Source: Streptomyces coelicoflavus (GTDB lineage Bacteria; Actinomycetota; Actinomycetes; Streptomycetales; Streptomycetaceae). Taken from it: DNA of 64,000 nt. The notes beneath the pieces were generated by a model. That model was not told where the DNA came from. It ran no database searches and saw only the letters and a program-made list of their open reading frames with translations. Below are positions 48,548 to 55,596 of this stretch, piece after piece. Position numbers and translations under genes: made by a program. Position 1 is the first letter of the stretch. The number at the start of each line of letters is the position of its first letter. The stretch lies in contig NZ_BEWB01000012.1 of NCBI RefSeq assembly GCF_003112555.1, positions 285,733 to 349,732 of the forward strand, given 5' to 3'.

Positions 48548-49920
48548 TTGCTCACCACCTGGTTGTCGGTGGCCTCCTTGAGCGCCTCGTCGTAGTCGCG
48601 TGCCGCCTCCTCGACCGACTTGTCACCGGTCGTCACGCCCTCCATCGCCTCCTGGATGGCGACGGACACCTTCGGGTACGCGGGGTAGGCGGGCCGGTAG
48701 TGGGTGTCGGCGACCAGGTCGGTGAAGAACTTGATGCCGGGCTGGGCCGCGACGTAGGCGGGGTCGCTCGCGACGTCCTCGCGGACCGCGATGCCCGAGT
48801 TGGCGATGTACCACTTCTGGGCGTTGGCCTTCGTCTGCATCGTCTTGATGAACTCGAACGCGAGGTCCGGGTTGCCCGCCTTGGCCGGAATGGCCCAGGT
48901 CCATCCACCGGACATGCTCACCCGCCCCGGCGCCTGCCCGTTCTGCGTGGGCATGGCGGCGAGCCCCAGCTCCTTCGACCACTCGGGCCACTCGTGCCCG
49001 CTGCCCTCCAGCCAGTCCTGCGGCAGCCACGAACCGTCGAGCGCGATGCCGAGCTTGCCCTGCGGCAGCAGCTCACCGCGCACCTTCGTGCCGAAGTTGG
49101 GGTCGAGCGCGTCGGAGACCTCAGGACCGAGCTTCTCCTTGTACACGGTCTCGACGAAGGCGAGGGAGTCCTTGAACCCCTGCCCCGCCGTGATCCACTT
49201 CTTGCTGCCCTTGTCGTACAGCGGATCGGCACCGCCGTCCCCCGTCCCGTACAGCAGCATCTCGAAGCCCTGCATGGTGGCGGCCTCGCCGGCGGGCTTG
49301 CCGGTGTAGACGTTGATCGGGGTGACGCCGGGGACCTTCTCCTTGATGGCGCGGGCGGCGTCGAGGACCTCGTCCCAGGTCTTCGGCTGCCAGTCGGCGG
49401 GCAGCCCCGCCTTGGCGAACACGTCCTTGCTGAACCACAGCCCCCGCGTGTCCGTCCCGTCCGGCACGCCGTACGTCTTGCCGTCCTCGCCCCGGGCCGC
49501 GGCCTTCGCCGTGTCGATGAACTGGTCCCAGTCCTTCCACTCGGCCAGGTACTCGTCGAGCGGCTTCAGGTACCCGCTGGTGATGTCCGAGTTGATGAGG
49601 AACGTGTCCTCGTAGACCAGGTCGGGGGCGGTCTTGGGGGAACGGAGCATCTGCTGGAGCTTGGTGTAGTACTCCGAGTCCGGCGCCTTGATCGGCACCA
49701 GCTCGACCTTCTTGCCGGGGTTGGCCTTCTCGAACTGCTTCTTGATGTCGCCGAGATAGGTGTCCATCACCTTGACGGAGTTGTCCGTCGACTGCTTGAA
49801 GGAGACCTTCACCGTGTCCGGATCGCTGCCGGAACCGCTTCCGCAGGCGGCGAGGCTGGTGGAGGCGAGCGCGGTGAGGGCGAACAGGGCGGTGAACCGG
49901 ACGGTGGGGCGCACGGGCAT
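48544..49920 (-). CDS. sugar-binding lipoprotein of an ABC importer
   Basis: The 458-residue family-1 solute-binding protein has an N-terminal signal with lipobox LAAC (Cys26). The mature protein has TVKVSFKQSTDN, KVELVPIKAPDSEYYTKL and SGGWTWAIPAKAGNPDLAFEFIKTM, typical of oligosaccharide-binding CUT1 proteins. The sugar is unknown. It is the first gene of the operon, and the DasR-like half-site at 49979-49994 stands about 60 bases upstream of the start. Confidence 0.94.
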   Translation of the reverse strand: MPVRPTVRFTALFALTALASTSLAACGSGSGSDPDTVKVSFKQSTDNSVKVMDTYLGDIKKQFEKANPGKKVELVPIKAPDSEYYTKLQQMLRSPKTAPDLVYEDTFLINSDITSGYLKPLDEYLAEWKDWDQFIDTAKAAARGEDGKTYGVPDGTDTRGLWFSKDVFAKAGLPADWQPKTWDEVLDAARAIKEKVPGVTPINVYTGKPAGEAATMQGFEMLLYGTGDGGADPLYDKGSKKWITAGQGFKDSLAFVETVYKEKLGPEVSDALDPNFGTKVRGELLPQGKLGIALDGSWLPQDWLEGSGHEWPEWSKELGLAAMPTQNGQAPGRVSMSGGWTWAIPAKAGNPDLAFEFIKTMQTKANAQKWYIANSGIAVREDVASDPAYVAAQPGIKFFTDLVADTHYRPAYPAYPKVSVAIQEAMEGVTTGDKSVEEAARDYDEALKEATDNQVVSK

Positions 49921-49978
49921 GACCTCCTACGGGCACACGACACTGTGGCCTGGACGGCTGCTCGGCGAACGTAAGAGG

Positions 49979-49994
49979 AGTGGTCTAGTCAGGT
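49979..49994. promoter_or_regulatory. half-match to a DasR/GntR operator upstream of the sugar importer
   Basis: AGTGGTCTAG matches the left arm and centre of the DasR consensus as I recall it (AGTGGTCTAGACCACT), but the right arm (TCAGGT) matches at only two of six positions. It lies in front of a sugar-binding lipoprotein gene, where GntR-type control is plausible. A true site usually has both arms. Confidence 0.3.
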
Positions 49995-50090
49995 CAATGC
50001 CCCTGCGAGTGGGGATTCGGGGGAGCCCGGGGGCGGGTGACCCGGGGTTCCTGCATAGTCGTCGATGACCACCGGGAGAATGGGGATCGC

Positions 50091-50630
50091 GTGCCGGAAC
50101 AAGACGTCACCGTCGGGCAGTTGCTGCTCGCCGAGTACGAGAGCGTGAAGGGCGAGCAGAAGGCGAGGATCGGGTTCCGGGACAACCTTCTCTACGTGAC
50201 GCTGGCCGTCGTGGCCGCCGTCATCGCCGCCACGGCGCAGGCGAAGCAGCCCTCGATGCTGCTGGCGTTGCCGCCGGTGTGCGTCGTCCTGGGGTGGACG
50301 TACCTCGTCAACGACGAGAAGATCTCGGCGATCGGGCTCTACGTCCGGGACGATCTGGGTCCCCGGCTGGCCGAGCTCGCGGGAAGCGGCGGCGGTTTCA
50401 CGACCTTCGGATGGGAGGCGTACCACCGGAGGGACACGCGGCGCCGGTCCCGCAAGGCGGTCCAGACCGTCATCGACCTGACCGCCTTCTGTGTCGTACC
50501 GCTGGCGGCTCTGATCGTCTTCTGGTCGAACGGGGACGCCGGTGGACTGCTCATCGGGCTCTCGGTCCTGGAGGCGCTCGTCCTGGCGGGACTTGGCTCA
50601 CAGATCGTCTGGTACGCGAAGGCGGCTTGA
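50091..50630 (+). CDS. small four-TM protein of unknown function
   Basis: The 179-residue protein has an N-terminal soluble segment with the motif LLLAEYESVKGEQKARIGFRD. Two hydrophobic segments follow (about 33-48, 55-71). A soluble middle carries LYVRDDLGPRLAELAG, WEAYHRRDTRRRSRK and many Arg residues. Two more helices (about 126-144 and 150-173) complete it. The order TM-TM-soluble-TM-TM resembles small pore-forming or sensor-linked membrane proteins of bacterial immunity, but no nucleotide cyclase or partner is present here. GGGG upstream supports the GTG. Conserved function is unknown to me. Confidence 0.72.
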   Translation: MPEQDVTVGQLLLAEYESVKGEQKARIGFRDNLLYVTLAVVAAVIAATAQAKQPSMLLALPPVCVVLGWTYLVNDEKISAIGLYVRDDLGPRLAELAGSGGGFTTFGWEAYHRRDTRRRSRKAVQTVIDLTAFCVVPLAALIVFWSNGDAGGLLIGLSVLEALVLAGLGSQIVWYAKAA

Positions 50631-50651
50631 GCGGTCCCTGCGGTGTGCGGC

Positions 50652-51344
50652 TCACCGCCCCCGCACCCACCGGTACACCAGCTCCGGCCGCCCCACCTGC
50701 CCGTACTGGGGGCTCCGGCCCGCCCGGCCCGCGTCCACCAGGTGCTCCAGGTAGCGCCGGGCCGTGATGCGGGAGATGCCCACCGCCTCGGCGACCCCGG
50801 CGGCCGTGAGGCCCTCCTCCGCGCCGCGCAGGGCGCCCGTGACCCGCTCGAGGGTCGGTCCGCTCAGGCCCTTGGGCAGGGCCGCCGGGCCGGGGGCGCG
50901 CAGGGTGGCCAGGGCGCGGTCGACCTCGTCCTGGCCGCTGGCCTCCCCGGCGGCGCCCCGGAACTCCGCGTAGCGCACCAGGCGGTCGCGCAGGGTGGCG
51001 AAGGTGAAGGGCTTCAGGACGTACTGGACGACGCCCAGGGAGACCCCCTCCCGTACGACCGTCAGGTCCCGTGCCGACGTCACCGCTATCACGTCGGTGT
51101 GGTGCCCGGCCGCCCGCAGCGAGCGGGCCAGCTGGAGTCCGTGCACGTCCGGCAGGTGCAGGTCGAGCAGGAGCAGGTCGACCGGCGTGCGGTCGAGCAT
51201 GCGGCGGGCCTCCGCGCCCGTGTGGGCCTTGCCGACCGCCGTGAACCCCGGCACCCGGCCGACGTACATCACGTGCGCGTCGGCGGCGACCGGATCGTCC
51301 TCGACGACCAGGACCCGGATGGGTGTCGAGTCGGCGGTGCTCAT
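50652..51344 (-). CDS. CitB/DcuR-type response regulator
   Basis: The 230-residue protein has a receiver domain with the phospho-acceptor Asp in VDLLLLDLHLPDVHGLQ and Lys in YVLKPFTFATL. A linker and a C-terminal winged helix follow (GLTAAGVAEAVGISRITARRYLEHLVDAGRAGR). It overlaps the kinase gene by four bases. It probably turns on the divergent dctA when C4-dicarboxylates are sensed. Confidence 0.93.
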   Translation of the reverse strand: MSTADSTPIRVLVVEDDPVAADAHVMYVGRVPGFTAVGKAHTGAEARRMLDRTPVDLLLLDLHLPDVHGLQLARSLRAAGHHTDVIAVTSARDLTVVREGVSLGVVQYVLKPFTFATLRDRLVRYAEFRGAAGEASGQDEVDRALATLRAPGPAALPKGLSGPTLERVTGALRGAEEGLTAAGVAEAVGISRITARRYLEHLVDAGRAGRSPQYGQVGRPELVYRWVRGR

Positions 51345-53005
51345 ACGGCATCCCCGGCGCCCGGTCTGGCACCCGCGGCGGCCGGCGCCGCCCCGTCGCC
51401 CAGCGGCAGCCGCGCCTCGAAGCGGGCGCCGCCGCCCTCCGCCTCCGTCACGGTCAGGGAGCCGCCGTGCCGCCGTACCGCCTGCCGGACCAGCGCGAGG
51501 CCCAGGCCGCGGCCGCCCTCTCCGGCCGGCTTGGTCGAGAAGCCCCGCTCGAAGACCAGGTCCGCGTGGGCGGGATCGACCCCGGCGCCGGTGTCCGACA
51601 CGCGCAGGACCAGCTCGGAGCCACCGGCGCCGGCACCCTCCGTGTACGCCGCCACCGTCACCCGCGACGGCACCGCGCCCTGCGCCGCGTCCACCGCGTT
51701 GTCCACCAGGTTGCCCAGGATCGTCACCAGGTCCCGGGCGGGCAGCGACGGCGGCAGCAGTCCGTCGTCCAGTCGGCTGTCCTGGGACACCACCAGCTCC
51801 ACTCCCCGCTCGTTGGCCTGCGCCGTCTTGCCCAGCAGCAGCGCCGCGAGCACCGGCTCGCTCACCGCCGCCACCACCTGGTCGGTGAGCGCCTGCGCCA
51901 GTTCCAGTTCCGCCGTCGCGAACTCCACGGCCTCCTCCGCCCGCCCCAGCTCGATCAGCGACACGACCGTGTGCAGCCGGTTCGCCGCCTCGTGCGCCTG
52001 GGAGCGCAGCGCCTGCGTGAACCCGCGCTCCGAGTTCAGCTCGCCCGTCAGCGACTGCAACTCGGTCACGTCCCGCAGCGTCACCACCGTGCCCCGGCGC
52101 TCACCGCCGGAGACCGGCGAGGTGTTCACCACCAGCACCCGGTCCGCCGCCAGGTGCACCTCGTCCACCCGCTGCTCCGACGCCAGCAGCGCCCCGGTCA
52201 GCTGCGACGGCAGCCCGAGGTCCGCCACCGAGGCACCGACCACGTCACCGTGCACGCCGAGCAGCTCCCGTCCGCCGTCGTTGATGAGCGCGACGCGGTA
52301 CTGCCCGTCGAGCATCAGCAGCCCCTCCCGCACCGCGTGCAGCGCCGCCTGATGGTAGTCGTGCATCCGGCTCAGCTGGTCCGCGTTCATGCCGTGGGTG
52401 TGCCGGCGCAGCCGCGCGTTGATCACGTACGTCCCGACCGCGCCGAGCAGCAGCGCCCCGGCCGCCACCCCGGACAGCGCCGTGAGCTGCTCCTGGGCCC
52501 GCTTGCTGATCTCCTCGACCTTGATCCCCGCGCTGACCAGGCCGACGATCCGGCCGTCGTCCGTGATCGGTGTGACCGCCCGGACCGAGGGGCCGAGCGT
52601 GCCCGTGTAGGTCTCGGTGAAGGTCTGGCCCCGCTGCGCACGCTCGATGTGGCCCTGGAAGGGATGGCCGATTTGCTTCGGGTCGGGGTGGGTCCAGCGG
52701 ATGCCCTCCGGATCCATGATCGTCACGAAGTCCACGTCCGTGTCCTCCATGACCCGCACCGCGTACGGCTGGAGGCGGTCCGTCGGGTCCGGGGTGCGGA
52801 TCGCCTCCGCCACGGACGGCGAGTCCGCGATCGCCAGCGACACGGCCCTGGCCTGGCGTCCGGCGGCCTCCTCCGCCTGCCCCCGGTCGCTGAGGTAGGT
52901 GAACAGCGCGTACCCGACCACGACGACCGCTATGAGGACGGCCTGCATGGCGAAGAGCTGCCCGGCCAGACTGCGTGGGCGGGGTCTCGGGACGCGGAGG
53001 TGCAT
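51341..53005 (-). CDS. CitA/DcuS-type sensor histidine kinase
   Basis: The 554-residue kinase has a first TM helix (about 20-40) and an extracytoplasmic PAS-like (PDC) domain up to about 175 (FVTIMDPEGIRWTHPDPKQIGHPFQGH, then VSAGIKVEEI). A second TM helix (about 180-200) and a cytoplasmic PAS domain (LLMLDGQYRVALINDGGRELLG) follow. The kinase core has the His in LRSQAHEAANRLHTVVSLIELG, NLVDNAVDAA and GRGLGLALV. This is the fold that senses citrate or C4-dicarboxylates. The divergent gene is DctA, so succinate, malate or fumarate is the likely signal. The ATG at 53005 was chosen because a longer N-terminus would add about 48 residues without a good start. Confidence 0.93.
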   Translation of the reverse strand: MHLRVPRPRPRSLAGQLFAMQAVLIAVVVVGYALFTYLSDRGQAEEAAGRQARAVSLAIADSPSVAEAIRTPDPTDRLQPYAVRVMEDTDVDFVTIMDPEGIRWTHPDPKQIGHPFQGHIERAQRGQTFTETYTGTLGPSVRAVTPITDDGRIVGLVSAGIKVEEISKRAQEQLTALSGVAAGALLLGAVGTYVINARLRRHTHGMNADQLSRMHDYHQAALHAVREGLLMLDGQYRVALINDGGRELLGVHGDVVGASVADLGLPSQLTGALLASEQRVDEVHLAADRVLVVNTSPVSGGERRGTVVTLRDVTELQSLTGELNSERGFTQALRSQAHEAANRLHTVVSLIELGRAEEAVEFATAELELAQALTDQVVAAVSEPVLAALLLGKTAQANERGVELVVSQDSRLDDGLLPPSLPARDLVTILGNLVDNAVDAAQGAVPSRVTVAAYTEGAGAGGSELVLRVSDTGAGVDPAHADLVFERGFSTKPAGEGGRGLGLALVRQAVRRHGGSLTVTEAEGGGARFEARLPLGDGAAPAAAGARPGAGDAV

Positions 53006-53160
53006 GCCGCCAGTCTCCCCCCTGGCCGGATTGTGAACTAAATGAACGCAAGGGTGACCGCGCTCACATGCCGGGAGATAGTCACCGCATCCCCGATACA
53101 AACCCCCGGACGTGAGCCGCACGCCGGTGAGTACCGACGACGTCGTCAAGGAGGGCAGCC

Positions 53161-54561
53161 GTGACCAGCAACGCCGCTACCGCACCTGCCGCACCCAAAG
53201 CCAAGCGGGACCGCACGCACTATCTCTACATCGCGGTGATCATCGCGGTCGCCCTCGGCATCGCGGTCGGTCTGATCGCCCCGGACTTCGCGACCGAGCT
53301 GAAGCCGCTCGGCACCGGCTTCGTGAACCTGATCAAGATGATGATCTCCCCGATCATCTTCTGCACGATCGTGCTGGGCATCGGCTCGGTCCGCAAGGCC
53401 GCGAAGGTCGGCGCGGTCGGCGGCATCGCGCTGGTCTACTTCTTCGTGATGTCCCTGGTGGCACTCGCCATCGGCCTGATCGTCGGCAACATCCTCGACC
53501 CGGGCACGGGCCTCGCGGTCACCGACGCCATCAAGGAGACCGGCCAGGCCCAGGTCGACGCGGAGGCCAAGGGCACCGTCGACTTCCTGATGGGCATCAT
53601 CCCGACCACGATCGTCTCGGCGTTCACCGCGGGCGAGGTGCTCCAGACCCTGCTGATCGCCCTGCTCTGCGGCTTCGCCCTCCAGGCCATGGGCAACGCC
53701 GGCCAGCCCGTCCTGCGCGGCATCGAGCACATCCAGCGGCTGGTCTTCCGCGTCCTGGCGATGATCATGTGGGCGGCCCCGGTCGGCGCCTTCGGCGCGA
53801 TCGCCGCCGTCACCGGCTCGGCCGGCGTCGACGCCCTCAAGAGCCTGGCCGTGCTGATGCTCGGCTTCTACGCGACCTGCGTCATCTTCCTCTTCGTGGT
53901 CCTCGGCACGGTGCTGCGCCTCGTCTCCGGGATCAACGTCCTCTCGCTCTTCAAGTACCTGGGCCGCGAGTTCCTGCTGATCCTGTCCACCTCCTCCTCG
54001 GAGTCGGCGCTGCCGCGCCTCATCGCGAAGATGGAGCACCTGGGCATCAGCAAGCCGGTGGTCGGCATCACCGTCCCGACCGGCTACTCGTTCAACCTCG
54101 ACGGCACCATGATCTACATGACCATGGCCTCGCTGTTCATCTCCGACGCCATGGGTACGCCGATGTCGATCGGTGAGCAGATCCCGCTGCTGCTCTTCCT
54201 GCTGGTGGCCTCCAAGGGCGCCGCCGGTGTCTCCGGCGCCGGTCTCGCCACGCTGGCCGGCGGTCTGTCCTCGCACAAGCCCGCCCTGGTGGACGGCATC
54301 GGCCTGATCGTCGGCATCGACCGGTTCATGAGCGAGGCCCGCGCCCTGACCAACTTCGGTGGCAACGCGGTGGCCACCGTCCTGATCGGCACCTGGACCA
54401 AGGAGATCGACAAGGACCGGGTGAACGACGTCCTCGCCGGCCGGATCCCGTTCGACGAGAAGACCCTCCTCGACGACGGCCACGGCACCGGCGGCGGCGA
54501 CGCCGAGGACACCCCGGACCTGCCCGAGCAGGGCGGCGAGAAGGAGCTGGCGAGGGCCTGA
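53161..54561 (+). CDS. dctA: C4-dicarboxylate/proton symporter DctA
   Basis: The 466-residue dicarboxylate:cation symporter imports succinate, fumarate and malate. The family signatures are GFVNLIKMMISPIIFCTIVLGI, the Ser-rich LSTSSSESALPRLI hairpin, VPTGYSFNLDGT, and the substrate site FMSEARALTNFGGN. The C-terminal acidic tail (about 30 residues) is not conserved. GGAGGG precedes the GTG at 53161. It is divergent from the CitA/DcuS-type system, which probably controls it, and is followed by two terminator hairpins. Confidence 0.96.
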   Translation: MTSNAATAPAAPKAKRDRTHYLYIAVIIAVALGIAVGLIAPDFATELKPLGTGFVNLIKMMISPIIFCTIVLGIGSVRKAAKVGAVGGIALVYFFVMSLVALAIGLIVGNILDPGTGLAVTDAIKETGQAQVDAEAKGTVDFLMGIIPTTIVSAFTAGEVLQTLLIALLCGFALQAMGNAGQPVLRGIEHIQRLVFRVLAMIMWAAPVGAFGAIAAVTGSAGVDALKSLAVLMLGFYATCVIFLFVVLGTVLRLVSGINVLSLFKYLGREFLLILSTSSSESALPRLIAKMEHLGISKPVVGITVPTGYSFNLDGTMIYMTMASLFISDAMGTPMSIGEQIPLLLFLLVASKGAAGVSGAGLATLAGGLSSHKPALVDGIGLIVGIDRFMSEARALTNFGGNAVATVLIGTWTKEIDKDRVNDVLAGRIPFDEKTLLDDGHGTGGGDAEDTPDLPEQGGEKELARA

Positions 54562-54584
54562 CGCCCGTACGACGCCCGCACACG

Positions 54585-54666
54585 CCGGGCGGCTGAGGTG
54601 CTCCCCCCGTTGCTCAGCCGCCCGGTCCCCCGAAGAAGCCCCGCGCCTCCCCCGGCGCGGGGCTTC
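54585..54666. terminator. two successive 13-bp hairpins after dctA
   Basis: CCGGGCGGCTGAG/CTCAGCCGCCCGG (54585-54625) and GAAGCCCCGCGCC/GGCGCGGGGCTTC (54635-54666) are both perfect stems, the first starting 23 bases after the dctA stop. Two in a row suggest a tightly insulated boundary before the MerR gene. Confidence 0.88.
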
Positions 54667-54700
54667 TGCCTTCGCGGGACCGCCGGCATCGCGGTGCTCC

Positions 54701-54731
54701 TTGCCTTGACGTCCGGGTCAAGGCTTACGTT
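54701..54731 (+). promoter_or_regulatory. MerR-type promoter with a 19-bp spacer and palindrome
   Basis: TTGCCT (54701-54706) and TACGTT (54726-54731) are separated by 19 bases. That long spacer is the hallmark of MerR-activated promoters. Between and overlapping them lies the palindrome CCTTGAC-N6-GTCAAGG (54704-54723). The ATG follows seven bases after the -10 box, implying a leaderless transcript. Confidence 0.7.
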
Positions 54732-54738
54732 CGTCCCC

Positions 54739-55137
54739 ATGCGAATCGGCGAGCTGGCCGCACGGGCCGGGACCACCACGCGGACGCTGCGGTACTACGA
54801 GTCGCGGGGTCTGCTGCCCGCGCGGCGGGGCGACAACGGCTACCGGACCTACGACGAGGAGGACCTGAAGCTGCTGCGGCAGATCAGGACCCTCCAGGAC
54901 TTCGGGTTCGACCTGGAGGAGACCCGCCCCTTCGTGGAGTGCCTGCGCGCCGGGCACCCCGAGGGCGACTCGTGCCCGGCGTCCCTGGTGGTCTACCGGC
55001 ACAAGCTGGCGGAGCTGGACACGCTGATCGAGCAGCTCACGTCGGTGCGCGGGCAGGTCGCCGCGCAGCTGGCGCGGGCCGAGGCGGCGGTTCCGGGGGG
55101 TCCGGAGCCCAAGTGCGAACTGGGAGGACACGCATGA
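54739..55137 (+). CDS. MerR family regulator
   Basis: The 132-residue regulator has the MerR winged helix at residues 1-70 (MRIGELAARAGTTTRTLRYYESRGLL, then NGYRTYDEEDLKLLRQIRTLQDFGFDLEE) and a long coiled-coil dimer helix. Cys residues in FVECL, DSCPASL and the C-terminal KCELGGHA could sense thiols or metal. It is coupled by a four-base overlap to the thioredoxin gene, which it probably controls. The promoter at 54701-54731 has the 19-bp spacer typical of self-regulated MerR genes. The ATG at 54739 appears to be leaderless. Confidence 0.92.
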   Translation: MRIGELAARAGTTTRTLRYYESRGLLPARRGDNGYRTYDEEDLKLLRQIRTLQDFGFDLEETRPFVECLRAGHPEGDSCPASLVVYRHKLAELDTLIEQLTSVRGQVAAQLARAEAAVPGGPEPKCELGGHA

Positions 55138-55466
55138 CGACGATCGCCGGGGTGCCCGAGGTGACGGACGAGGATTTCGCGGCGGAGGTGATCGGCTCCG
55201 ACCTCCCCGTGCTGGTGGAGTTCACCGCCGACTGGTGCCCGCCGTGCCGGCAGATGGCGCCCGTGCTCGGCGCCGTGGCCGAGGAGGAGGGCGACCGGCT
55301 GCGGGTGGTGCAGCTGAACGTGGACCGGAACCCGCTGACCACGAACGCGTACAAGGTGCTGTCGATGCCGACGTTCATGGTGTTCCGCGGGGGCGAGCCG
55401 GTGAAGTCGATGGTCGGCTCCCGGCCCAAGCGGCGGCTCCTGGAGGAACTGGCCGACGTCGTCTGA
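55134..55466 (+). CDS. trxA: thioredoxin
   Basis: The 110-residue protein has the thioredoxin active site WCPPC in VEFTADWCPPCRQMAPVL and the cis-Pro in SMPTFMVFRGGEPV. Size and motifs are normal except for Pro in place of the usual Gly between the two Cys. Its start overlaps the MerR stop (ATGA), so both are co-translated. A strong terminator follows. Confidence 0.93.
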   Translation: MTTIAGVPEVTDEDFAAEVIGSDLPVLVEFTADWCPPCRQMAPVLGAVAEEEGDRLRVVQLNVDRNPLTTNAYKVLSMPTFMVFRGGEPVKSMVGSRPKRRLLEELADVV

Positions 55467-55494
55467 CCGGTCCGGGGCACGGATGACGCACGAA

Positions 55495-55526
55495 AAATCC
55501 CCCGAGCAATTGCGCTCGGGGGATTT
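55495..55526 (+). terminator. intrinsic terminator after trxA
   Basis: AAATCCCCCGAGC and GCTCGGGGGATTT form a perfect 13-bp stem with a six-base loop, 28 bases after the trxA stop and followed by T-rich sequence. It is the clearest classical terminator in the window. Confidence 0.92.
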
Positions 55527-55544
55527 CTCTGCGTATATTCGATG

Positions 55545-55576
55545 CTTTGTGACTTCGCAAGAATGAGGTCGCAAAG
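55545..55576. promoter_or_regulatory. inverted repeat upstream of the HelD-like gene
   Basis: CTTTGTGAC and GTCGCAAAG are inverted with one mismatch, 14 bases apart, in a locally AT-richer region 21 bases before the start codon. I see no rifamycin-associated element of the kind reported upstream of helR. This repeat may bind another regulator. Confidence 0.45.
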
Positions 55577-55596
55577 AAGTTCAGTAGGCACAGTAT

